From: Acanthamoeba sp. SK_2022b
Lineage: Eukaryota; Discosea; Longamoebia; Acanthamoebidae
Direction: 5' to 3'
Assembly (NCBI GenBank): GCA_027943245.1
Contig: JANDJZ010000088.1
Span: 5,001 to 69,000, forward strand
Length of the DNA stretch: 64,000 nucleotides
Shown: piece by piece, positions 11,234 to 21,411 of the stretch
Numbering within the stretch: the stretch's first letter is position 1
Layout of the letters: each line of letters starts with the position of its first letter
Made by a program: the position numbers and the translations under genes
The notes under the pieces: generated by a model
The model's database searches: none
What the model saw: only the letters and a program-made list of their open reading frames with translations
What the model was told of the DNA's origin: nothing

Positions 11234-12992
11234 TCATGGTCGCGCATGGGGCAAGAGAGGGAAGTCTTGGCCCCACGCGGCCCGGAAGGACGCCGGAGGC
11301 GGGCACACGACCCGGACCCGCTCGGGCGATGGTTGGTGTGCGGGATGGGCGAAGACCAGCTTCCACGAGTGGAGGTAGTAGCCCAGATCGCCGGGCACTC
11401 CGTTTCCGTCCTCCCCATCGTCTCCCCGTCCAGCCGCCGCTTCGCCGGCGGTGTTGCTTTCGTCCTCCTGCTGCAGTTCTCTTCGGTATCGCTCCTCATG
11501 ATCGCCTTCGGTCTAACGAGCAGGTGAAACAGAAGACCAAAGATGATGAGCACTACTGGCACATGGCCGACTTCATGTAAAAACAGAAAGAAGAGAAGGG
11601 CGTTTACGATGTCACGCGGTCGCGGGACCCCGCCTGCGATGTACAAAGGGTCTCCGAGCAGCGGATGGCCGGCATAGGCCATGTGGATGCGAATCTGGTG
11701 CGCTCTCCCGGTCTCGATGCGAACCTAGGCGGGAGAGGAGATGCGCAATATGGTCAGGCACAGGGCGCACAGACGAGGGACTGGGACATGAACCACCTTG
11801 ACGAGCGACAGGTCGAGCTCCGTGTTGACGGCGAGCGTCGTGGCGTGGCTAGTGGCCGCTTTGCCATCGTCTGACGCGGCAAAGATGGACTGTGTATGGG
11901 CCAGGGCCGCATAGGGCACGGGGCCTGCAGCGTCATGGCGCTGACTGTCAGCGTAACTTGCGCTGTGCCTCACCACCTCCAGATCTCCCGTCTGGCACCA
12001 TCGCATGCATAAATACATTACGCACCGATCTTTTGGGTGATGCTGAAGGTTTCGTGCAAGGGGAGCACGCCCTGCACGATGGCCAGGTAGACCTTCTTGA
12101 ACGACCTCTCCATCATAGCGCGACACAGGGTCTTCCTCGCTGACGCGGTCTTGGCCCACAGGATCGCCCTGATGGCACGAGATGCAGGTCAAGTCGCGTA
12201 CAGCGTGCGTGTTGTGAGTAGGCGTCCAGATTCAGCCTGCAGTGTGCGTGTCAACGTTCGTGAACGGCGCAGTACCCAGAAGTCCCGCGCCCAAGTCGAT
12301 GGATGGGCGTGAGGCTGTCACACGAGGAGAGCCGTCTCGCCATGGCCAGCATTGTGTGGTCCATAAACTCGGCGCACGGCAACACCGGCAGTCCTGTGTG
12401 TGCGTGTGAGTCCCATGCGCTGGTTGCAGTCACGGAGGAGCACCCCACGCCACCCCACGCCACAAACGAATGCACACGAGCACGACGATCGTTCTCACGG
12501 GCGGACCTGATGGCTTGTTCAAAACGATAAAGTCTTTGTCGTCGTGGAGGACGCAGTCTGGCTCTAATCGGGGCACTGGACGCTCCGTCCATGGTGGCCT
12601 GACGCCGCCACTTGGGTGTAAGAGAGAAAGGAAGGAGCGACGACATTGGTGAGCAGCGGGCGCACCTGTGATACTCCAGGACCTGACCTGATCGGACCTC
12701 TTCGTTCTCATCCGTTACGACCCGGCCGTCCAACCTCACGAGGCCTGACGCGTGGGGAAGATGCAATAATTAATTTCATTTTATTATTCTTGAACATAAA
12801 TATAAATCAGATCAAAAAGGAGGAACCTCAAGTTAAAACCTCTGCCGTACCGGAGCGGATGCGAAGACGCCAGATGGTTGCGGAGAAGTGAGGGTGGTGG
12901 GAGCTATAGTATGAGAGCACAGTGGTGTGGGGTGCTAAGCTCCGTGTCAATCGATCTTGGTACACACATCCTCCGTTCTTTTGTGTCTCCAT
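11234..12992 (-). CDS. RluA-family RNA pseudouridine synthase
   Basis: Pseudouridine synthases of this family convert uridine to pseudouridine in rRNA, tRNA or mRNA. The start ATG (12992-12990) opens METQKNGGCVYQDRL, followed by VLSYYSSHHPHFSATIWRLR, which resembles the N-terminus of plant RluA-like proteins. An S4-like segment follows (LVRLDGRVVTDENEEVRSGQ), then HDDKDFIVLNKPSGPPV and the catalytic-loop region HRLGRGTSG, where the aspartate usually seen in HRLDxxTSG reads as G. The next parts are ETGRAHQIRIHMAYAGHPLL with GDPLYI, and a C-terminal SWKLVFAHP segment ending HARP before TGA (11234-11236). An AT-rich intron lies at about 12763-12830. The D to G change at the catalytic position could mean loss of activity or a misread exon boundary, since a splice site lies nearby. 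Confidence 0.78.
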
Positions 12993-13052
12993 TCGTGAAT
13001 TTAAACTAAAATCTCACAGGCGGATCAAGTCGATGCCAGTGGGAACAAGAAC

Positions 13053-13057
13053 AAAAA
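13053..13057 (-). terminator. Pol III terminator of the tRNA-Ala gene
   Basis: Five consecutive T on the minus strand begin 2 bases after the tRNA 3' end, the usual RNA polymerase III stop. Confidence 0.8.
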
Positions 13058-13059
13058 GT

Positions 13060-13132
13060 TGGAGGTGACGGGTATCGATCCCGCTACCTAATGCATGCAA
13101 AGCATTCGCTCTACCATGTGAGCTACACCCCC
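13060..13132 (-). tRNA. tRNA-Ala (anticodon UGC)
   Basis: On the minus strand the 73-base sequence folds as a tRNA. The acceptor stem GGGGGTG pairs with CACCTCC (one G-U pair), followed by discriminator A. The D-arm is GCTCACATGGTAGAGC. The anticodon stem AATGC/GCATT closes the loop TTTGCAT, giving anticodon TGC for alanine. The T-arm is GCGGG-ATCGATA-CCCGT. There is no intron, and no CCA is encoded, as in eukaryotes. The A-box and B-box (GGATCGATACC) are intact. It lies 67 bases upstream of the pseudouridine synthase ATG on the same strand and 119 bases from the divergent acyltransferase ATG. Confidence 0.93.
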
Positions 13133-13251
13133 TACTAATAAGAAACTCCTGTTTAGTGTATAAAAATAACAGGCGATCTCCTGGAAACTGTTTCTTTTTT
13201 TGCAAACTGCAAACGCTTCTATTCAGCGCCGTCGTGCTAGGTCACTTGCCA

Positions 13252-15605
13252 ATGAGCATGGAACCTTCTTGTTCCACGACGACTGTGCCTCTACCGCAGC
13301 AGGTGCGCCCTGTTACTATCTCCCTGTGACAACTTGGAGAGTACACTTAACCAACCCATTTGCGTGCTCCCCCCCTCCACTCCCTTCCCTCTGTGCGGCG
13401 GTAGCCGTTGCCCACCACGGACGCCACGTGTGCGGCATTCCTCGAACTTGCCCGGTCACGTAGCGCAAAGGCAGAGATGGCGGTGCTGGCGGACGACGTG
13501 GAGTGCCTCAGGACCTCGCCCACCGCTGCCCGGGCGCAGCAGTGGCTCGCCGAGCACCACCACGACGGGCAGCAACACGGCGTTTCAGGCAACGTCTACA
13601 CGCAGACCTTCTTCTCTCGCCTGCACCTGGCCAACAGGGACCCTCTGCCCTTTGGCGAGAACTACTCGGTCCTTCTCCATTCGCTCAGCCGCCGCGGAGG
13701 CCCTGACCCGACCGGGCTCGCTCAGGCCGCGTGTGTGACGCGAGCGGCGCTGGACTTCTGGGCCGGCCTCACGCGACCGCTCGCAGCCGATCGCCAACAG
13801 TTCCTGCGCGACATCGAGGGCACACCTGCCCAGCTCCCCGAGTGCAGCCAGTATCACGCGCTCTTTGGCTCGGCTAGGGTGCCCGCCGAGGTGAGCGACA
13901 CTCAACACTTTAGGTCGACCGTCGGCCGAGCCTGCTTCGTGGTGTCGCGCCGAGGGCAGTTCTTTGCCGTGACGCTGCCGCAAGCTGGGGATGTGCCGGT
14001 TGATGCTCTCCGTGCGACCTTTGCGGCCATCTTACGGCGCACCGACGAACTGCCGGTCGACCATCGCCGGCTGGTGGGCCTTTTTACCTGCATGGAGCGA
14101 GACGAGGCAGCGATGTGGCGCGCTCGGGCCCCGCACCCTATCTTCACCGTGTTGCAGGACGCTCTGTTCGTGCTGTGCCTCGACGACGAGAAGCACACCG
14201 ACCAATCGCTCGTGGCCGGCCCCGGCAGAATGCTCGACGATGCCATCGGCGAGAATGTTGACGGCGTGCACATCCAAGCGGATGAGATCGAGAGCAGGCG
14301 TCGGCTACGCACGATCTTCAACGGAGTGCCCAGCCTGGAGCAGGGTGAGTGCGGTCGCTGGTTCGAGAAGGGACTCCAGATCATCGTCACCGGCGTCAAG
14401 TCGCCTCTCGACGACAAAGGCCCCAGCGCCGCCGGCGGTGGAGATGACGTCGCCATCGGCCTCAATGTTGAGCATTCCTTTGCCGATTCTGGTGTCGTGC
14501 ACAAGCTGTGCTCGTTCTTGTGGAGGGAAGCACAAGCGCACTACGACCACACGCCACAGACCGCCGACGAGGCGCCATCATCAGCCTGGCCACTCGACTG
14601 GCGACACTTGGACTGGGGTCCTCAGGATGACGATGTGCGCCGGCAGCTCGACTCCGTGCGGGAGACGGTCATCGAGAGGACGCAAGCTCTTGCCCGTACC
14701 ACTCTAGACTTCACCATACGTGGTGTCGGGCGCCAGTTCTTCAAGGACCACCGCCTCAGCCCCGATGCCTGCTTCCAAATTGGTATGTTGTGTGTTATGT
14801 CTGCGCCGTGTTGCCACTCCGCGCGTATCGTCACCAGCTTCTCTCACAGCGCTGCATGAAGCCAAGTATGTGTGGAATCTGGAGACACTCGACGCGCGCC
14901 ACTTCCTCGACGGCCGGCTGATGATCGCCGACATCTTCACTGCCGAATTCCGGGAGCTGCAGGCAGCCATCTTCGCCCTCCTGGGCATGACCCCCTCAAA
15001 CGACAGCCAAGACTATGGAGCAAGCCACGTCGACGGCGGGGCGCGACTCCGGGACGCTCTCAATTCCTGCGGGGCGCACGAGGGGCTCATCACGCTCTTC
15101 AGGAATGCTGTCGACGCGCACCTGCGCGTCATCGCACGACACAAGGAGGGCAGGGAGTGCTACCTCCACCTCTTCTTCCTAACCAACGAGACGGGCAGCA
15201 TCTCCGTACCTTCTCCATGCCAACAGTCTTGCTCGCTTTTTCTTCCACCCTAGCCCTCACCCCGTCGCTCTCGGGCCGTTACAGGACTACCCGCCGCATG
15301 CATTGTCGGAGAACGCGGCCTACTGTGCGGCGTACCGCAACTACATCGTGGGATCGAACCTCGGCAACGATGTTGGCATAGAGTTCGTGTTTTCTGGGAT
15401 ACCGCCGGCACAGAGTATGGACGTGCTGGGATACATGCTGGCCGACGATCACATCAAGCTCACCCTCACTTCACGGTCTGACGTACGCCAGGCCGCCTTC
15501 ATCTCGACGCTCATCTCGGCTCTCGCCCTCGTGCAGCGCTGGGCCAGAAGTCCACAGACGACACCCACAAGCGCACACGACACTCGGAGCAAGGCAACGA
15601 GCTAG
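13252..15605 (+). CDS. Choline/carnitine O-acyltransferase family protein
   Basis: Members move acyl groups between CoA and carnitine or choline. Exon 1 (13252-13302, MSMEPSCSTTTVPLPQQ) joins exon 2 at 13405 (PLPTTDATCAAFLELA), matching the LPxLPVPPL start common in the family. Diagnostic features are LFGSARVPAE, GQFFAV, NVEHSFADSGVVHKLCSFLW with the presumed catalytic His, and FQIALHEAKYVW across an intron near 14783-14851. After that come ETLDARHFLDGR in place of the usual ESASTRxFxxGR, and a C-terminal exon from about 15284. The stop is TAG 15603-15605. Sequence in the usual carnitine-binding positions is quite divergent, so the acyl acceptor cannot be named. I see no obvious targeting peptide or C-terminal peroxisomal signal (it ends KATS). 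Confidence 0.82.
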
Positions 15606-15957
15606 CCAATGTGAAACAATTAAAAAAAATCAGCGACGCTTGGCTTTTCCCTGCCGTGCAACCGGGAGCCCGATTGGGCCAATCAACGGCAAGCAACTAT
15701 GAGAGTTGGCAATTCTTTGGCCATCCGCCATTAGGAGTTGTGTGGCGACAAACCGAAACCCCAACGGCCTTTGGTTGCAAGCAACAAGAATAGGTGCATA
15801 ACGCCATTGGTCACACCAGCCCTACAACCGGAGTCTACATCAGCTGGCTCGATCGGGTGGGTTGCATAAATACCGACCCGCGACTCTAACCTCGATAAAC
15901 CAGAACCACATCGCACTGTACTACCATCTCCACCTCCACTTCAACACGAAAAGCACC
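15606..15957. other. Promoter and leader of the small secreted protein gene
   Basis: These 352 bases contain an A-rich stretch just after the upstream stop (15616-15631) and a TATA-like box at 15865. A short leader with several CACC motifs runs up to the ATG at 15958. No other coding region is supported. Confidence 0.6.
15865..15872 (+). promoter_or_regulatory. TATA-like box (CATAAATA) of the secreted protein gene
   Basis: CATAAATA lies 86 bases before the ATG, so transcription would start about 30 bases downstream near 15895-15905. The TAAATACCG core also appears upstream of the glycosyltransferase gene (26478-26486). Confidence 0.5.
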
Positions 15958-16545
15958 ATGCGCTTCCTACTTGGCTGTGTCTGCTTGTTGGCTCTTTCGA
16001 GCCTCGCTTTGGCGAGTAACGCCAACACCAACAATCTGGAGGAGCTCATCGCCAACGCTCTGCCGGTGAAATACGGCCAGCTGAAGACCCAGCTCGCCCT
16101 CCTCCAGGCCAATGTTACTGCCCAGTTCAGGACCCTCGAGGCTGCACTTGCCGGCGTCGCATCGAATGTGAAGTACATCAAGAGCTTGGAAACTGTAGGC
16201 GCCCTACCCGACGCCGAAACCTGCACCACGCTCGACTGCGTGCGCACAGCCATCAACGCTCTCGACGAATTCCTGATGCAGCTCTACGCAAGCCGCCTCT
16301 CGTTCGCCCTCCAGGCTGGCTACATCAAGTTCGCCGCGGGCCAGGACGTGCTTGACTCCAGCCGCGAGTCGGTGGTGTTGGCCAACGCTAGAGCGAGCGC
16401 CGTGGCCAACGGCCTGCCCGATTATGTGGGCCAGATTCTGTTCGGCAACTACTGTATGCTCTATGTCTCCAAGCGCCTCCAGGTCGAGACCCTCAACAGC
16501 GAATTCGATGCAGGCCTACCCATTCCCCAGCAGCACGCTGACTAG
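15958..16545 (+). CDS. Small secreted protein, intronless, family unknown
   Basis: A single exon of 195 residues starts at ATG 15958 and stops at TAG 16543-16545. The first 19 residues, MRFLLGCVCLLALSSLALA, are a clear signal peptide. The mature part is helical and alanine/leucine-rich, with a coiled-coil-like start (NLEELIANALPVKYGQLKTQ), an NVT glycosylation site, and two nearby cysteines (CTTLDC) that could form a disulfide, plus one more in GNYCMLY. There is no transmembrane anchor, and the tail is PIPQQHAD. It is one of the few intronless genes here and has a good TATA box, suggesting a strongly or inducibly expressed secreted product. I do not recognise the family. Confidence 0.8.
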   Translation: MRFLLGCVCLLALSSLALASNANTNNLEELIANALPVKYGQLKTQLALLQANVTAQFRTLEAALAGVASNVKYIKSLETVGALPDAETCTTLDCVRTAINALDEFLMQLYASRLSFALQAGYIKFAAGQDVLDSSRESVVLANARASAVANGLPDYVGQILFGNYCMLYVSKRLQVETLNSEFDAGLPIPQQHAD

Positions 16546-16755
16546 ACCTTCTCACACGTATTAAAACAATGTAGAGGTTTCTTGAGGGGTGATGATCAAA
16601 GTTGAGGATCATGGTACCTTTCTGGGCGTCTGAGAGATCTCTGTGGGTGACATGTAAGGCAGCAAGAAGTGCCACAGTTTGTGGGCGTGCATTGTTTGTT
16701 TTCTGTGTTGTTTTATTTTGTTCTCGAGCGCTTGTGCCGACCCGCCAAGGAGAAG

Positions 16756-18329
16756 ATGTCCTCAAATCACGAAGAGGGAAAGGAAAAAAGGGGCACCCAC
16801 TCGAGTGAGCGTGTCGAAGGACAGAACATCGCTGACGCCCACAGCGATGAGGTGGATGACGAAGTGAAAATCAGATATGACGCCAAGAAGCAGGGGTGGC
16901 TGTCGTATGTGGTGGCCATTGTAACGCTGGGGGCGCTGGTAGGCTGGTTCTACACCATTGCCGTCATCGTGCTTGTGTGCATCTACGCCACACTCGTGCA
17001 CCAGTCCCTCGTGGCTGTGGCGCTTCTCGTCGTCCTGTTTTCCTCGACCTATTGGCCTTCCCAGATTCTCTGGCAGGAGTTCATCGACTCTCCCATCTGG
17101 AAGGTAACCAACTCGGTCTTGCTAATCCATTTTTTATTTTCATAGATTGATTTAATTTCCGATTTATAAATATATTACTACGCTCCGGTGCAGACGTGGT
17201 GCGAGTACTTCTCCTTCACGGTCATGCAGAAGGGCAAGGGGGTGTCGCCCGACAAGCACTACATCTTTGTCGAGTTCCCTCATGGCGTCTTCCCTCTCGG
17301 CTTCATGCTCTCGGCCACCATCGTACAAAGGGTTGGCTCCCCTTCTTCTCCGCCCGGCCACGGTGCGCTGAATGGCGGAGGTGTCGTGGTGCTGTCCGCA
17401 GGTGTTGACCGGCCTACGAGTCGAGGGCGCCATCGCGTCCATTCTCTTCCGCATTCCCGTGCTCGCCCAGCTGTGCCACTGGTTCGGTAGCAGGTCACGT
17501 CCGCTCGGGTTGCGTGTCTGCATGTGGCACGCCGTCCTTACCCGATTTTGTTGTCGTAACGAACAGGCCCGCCACGACGGCCAACATCCACAAGCTGCTG
17601 GACCAGGGTTCGGCCGGGCTCATGGCCGGCGGCATCGCCGAGATCTTCCTCTCGTCGCGTGAGCACGAGGTCCGTCGGCCAACAGAGAGTTTGCTCACTC
17701 CGAACACTCTGCTCACCGCTAATTCACACTAACCCCCCCCCCAAACCAATGTGTGGTGGTTTCGCGTCGTCCTAACAGAAAGTGTACCTGAAGAAGCGCA
17801 AGGGGTTCGTCAAGATCGCACTCGAGCGTGGCGCTCCTCTGGTCCCTATCTACTACTTTGGTGCGCCCGCGCACACAATACTCGCGCGTTGCGTGCTCGT
17901 GAGGTGTGTGTTGACCGGGTGTCTCGTGTAGGCAACACGCAGCTGCTCGACTTTGCGGGCGGCTCGGCCATGCAAAAGGTCTCGCGGTCTCTCCGCATGT
18001 CGCTGCTCTTATTCTACGGCCGGTGGTATCTCCCCGTGCCCTATCAGGTACGGACGAGCACCGCCTTGCATACACACACACACACACACACGACACTCAT
18101 GATGTTGGCCGTCACTCATCCATCACGAAACGCATGCGTGGGTTGATTATAGGTACCGATCACGATGGTCATCGGCGAGCCTATGGAGGTCGAGCAGGTA
18201 AAGAACCCCACCGAGGAGCAGATCGACCAACTGCACCAGAAGTTTGTGCACGAGCTGCTGAAGCTGTTCGACGAGTACAAGCACAAGGTCGGCGGCAACT
18301 GGCACAACAAGCAACTCCAGGTCGTGTAA
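16756..18329 (+). CDS. Diacylglycerol/monoacylglycerol acyltransferase, DGAT2 family
   Basis: DGAT2-type enzymes make triacylglycerol at the ER and lipid droplet. The start MSSNHEEGKEKRGTHSSER is hydrophilic, followed by two hydrophobic segments (about residues 52-95) that would form the membrane hairpin. Diagnostic blocks are TYWPSQILWQEF, YIFVEFPHGVFPLGF (a form of the HPHG motif with FPHG), LDQGSAGLMAGGIAEIF, KRKGFVKIALERGAPLVPIY and PITMVIGEPMEVEQ. The C-terminus LHQKFVHELLKLFDEYKHKV is the usual ending. At least seven introns interrupt it, one AT-rich (about 17104-17193) and one with a short CA tract (18071-18091). The stop is TAA 18327-18329, and an AATAAA near 18498 may be the poly(A) signal. 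MGAT and wax-synthase members are not excluded. Confidence 0.87.
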
Positions 18330-18698
18330 CCTTGTGATTTCAGTCCTGCGCCAGCATCTATTTATGTTCCAACCTCTTTCGCCCACCCCCAAACCACGAT
18401 CGCCTTTCTGTTGCCCATTCCATTCTTGGCGTTCTTCAGCTTCACATTCCTCGGCCCAGTAACTTGTTGTTACGGGCGGGGTCTTCTGCAGGCCCGACAA
18501 TAAACGGAAGGGTCCTCCTCCTTTCCTGACGTCGCACGCGTCACGTTACTGGCCTTGCTCACGGCCACAACTCCTCGCCACATCCAAGGTAAGCCAGAGT
18601 GCTAACCTTCATCTTTTTGACGTACATTCACCTTGGGACATTTATTTAATCTACGTACGATTTCCAACTCTCGGTCAAAGTCGCGTACGCTGCGTGTC
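18330..18698. other. Intergenic region between DGAT2 and the large membrane protein
   Basis: This 369-base gap holds the DGAT2 3' UTR with AATAAA near 18498 and the promoter of the next gene. A TTTATTTAAT block sits at 18641-18650, about 50 bases before the ATG. Nothing else is visible. Confidence 0.55.
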
Positions 18699-21372
18699 AT
18701 GGCGCGCTCGCTCTACCTACGACTGGCCGTGGCCCTGGCGGCCGCCCTGCCCACCAGCCTCCTCTACCTGTCCACGGTCATCGACCTTCCTTTCCACCTG
18801 CTCGCCACTGGCGACCGCTACGACGACGAGGCGGCCACGTTGGTGGTCGACGACGTGCTCTACGTGGCCTGCGCGGTCTACGCCATGGCGAGCCTCATAG
18901 CCTGGACCTGGCTCGCCAGCAGCCGCGCGCTCGCGCGTCAGTTCTTCACGCTGCCGCGGCTGGGCGGCCTCGGCCGGCAGCTGACCTTCTTCTTCCTCGC
19001 AATTCTGCCCCTGGTGCTGCTCGCCGCTCAGGTGGTTCAGGGCCCCGGCCCCTACCGCTCGCTGGTGGTCGACGGCGACGTCTCGCTAGAGGCGCTGCTC
19101 TATGTGGCCTTCCATGGTTTCACCGCCTTCTGCGCGTGCGCCCAGCTGTGGTTCGGCGTCGCGCTCCAGGTGCAGCTCTACGCCTTCGAGCTCGGACAGG
19201 ACCGTCAGCGCTACACGAGCAAGCTCTACTTCCTCTACACGCCCACGGCTCCGAGGTCGACTTCTACGTCGTCGTCGTCGTCGACAGAGGAGGCCGCGGC
19301 GGTGGCGGAGGAGGACAACATCGCGAAGAGAAAGGCCCACGAGCTGTCGATGGACCCGACCTATGCCGGCTTCACCACCTCGGTCATGGTACGGGCATAC
19401 CAAGCAAACTTGTACGGTGCACGCAGCGCACCCAGCTAACCGAAAACCTGGCTGTGGGCAGTCGATTAACGAGTTCAATGCGAACGCGTTCGTGCGCGAG
19501 GGCGCCATTGCAGTCGTCTTCGTGATCGATCCGTTCACCTTCACCGAAGGTCCGGTTGCAAGAGCTTCCTGTCTGGATGCACAGAGGGCACGCGGCGATG
19601 TCTGATGCCTTTGTGTCTATGTGGCGATTATGTGTGCAGGCGTGGGCCACGATGAGATGACCCTGTGGCTGAGCGAGGAGGCCACGCTCCGCGCCTCTGA
19701 AGCGGCGGAGGTCGGGCCGCTCAAGAACATCGTCTACACGCCCGAAGGTACACGCAACCTGGCCCGCAAGCCGCTTCAGTGGCGCCTCTTCACTGACCGT
19801 GACTTGGTTGACAGGAACGCGACGGATCGCGTTCTTGCGTGTCAAGTTTTCGGTCTACGCTGTCCTGCCTCAGAACGCTTCTTCACTGCCGCCCCCGCCC
19901 GGTATTGCGTCTCACCATTACCGATCACTTCTTTCCATGGCAAACACCACGTGGCTCATTCTTTCTTGCGTTGGTGGGGTGGCGCGGTGCAGCCGACATT
20001 CCGCGATACATCGACGAGTGGCTCAGCCAATTCGGCGCCAGCAGGCTTCTACCCCTCTGTGCGGGTGGTGCGCGCTTCCCCCTCCACTGCATTTTGCGTC
20101 GAGTCCCTCACGAACGTTGCTCACCGATCGCTTTAGAGAGCGATGAGGAGTTCGCGAGGTGGAAGGCTGAGTTGGGCCTCACGATCGGCGCAGCGGTGGC
20201 TAATCCCAACGCCAAGTCGCCCCTCATGCGCAAGCAGGTCAAGGAACCCTACATGGGGTGGTTCGATTTCCTGCGTTGGTTGGACACCTGTTCTGATCCC
20301 AAGTGCGCTAGCTTCCACCGCTACGAGGTAATCAACAAGCATGCCTGTTGTCATGCGACAACGTCAGCCTTTCGTTCATTGGACATTCAGTAACAGCCAT
20401 CTGCTCGCCCTCCCACGGTGATAGGTCGAGAAACTCCGCGAACGGCCGTCTCGGTTGGTGCCGCGCTTCGTGGACTACGTGTGGTGGTTTCTTGCGGCGG
20501 GCCACGGCCCGCGGCAGCTCGAGCGGCGCTACGAGATCTTTGGCGGCCGGTTCAACCGTCGCCTGGCGTCCACGTCGTTGGCCGCCATCGCTGCGTGTCT
20601 GTCCATCTTCCTGCCGCTGCGGCTCCACTACTATCCGGCCATCGACCAGGTCGCCTTCTTCGCCGCCTTCACCGGCATCGCGTGTCTCCTCTACTTTGCG
20701 TGGGCCGCCATCGCCGAACGCGTGCGCGCGCGGAGACGACGCCCTGGAACAGGCGACGACGCGGTCGAGGGCGACAGCTTAGCGACCGACGCAACCGCCA
20801 TGTCCTCGCTGCTGCCTCGCACCGATCGAGTGGGCGTCAACAATGAACCACGTACGCACGCCCCTCACTTATTTTACCAGCAGTCCTTGCATTCTCATCT
20901 TCACTCACTTGACTTGCACTTGACTGCAGTGGAAGACGACGGCGAGTCACCGAGCGCGGACACGGTACTGCCGGCCAAGTACCACTTCCACACCAACGCG
21001 GCCCACTACCACCAGGAGGTGCGCGACAAGGGCGAGGACAGGGACGCCGAGTCCAACCCGGCGGGCGTAGTCATCAATCCCTACAGCCCACTACCCGACT
21101 CTGCCCCACTCCTGCGCGTGCCCTACACTTGCCCGCTCTTCGATATCGTCAAGGTTCGTCGACGCCCCCTCACGCGTCACTCTTCATCTCTCCATTCAGT
21201 AACGCATCGCGGTGTCGTGTACATGGATGCGCTGGCGTGTGTGCGTGCGTGTGTAGGGTCTCGATGATCCGACGTATGTGTTTGGTGGTGAAGGGGACCT
21301 GCTGTTCGACGAGGACTACGAAGAGCACGATAAGGTACACAGCGCACCTGAAGCGACACCCTTAAATCCACC

Positions 21373-21411
<39 letters not shown>

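Noticed and set aside
13408..13410. TTG as the start of the carnitine acyltransferase
   Set aside because: An ATG exon at 13252-13302 splices in frame at 13405 and supplies the usual N-terminal sequence.
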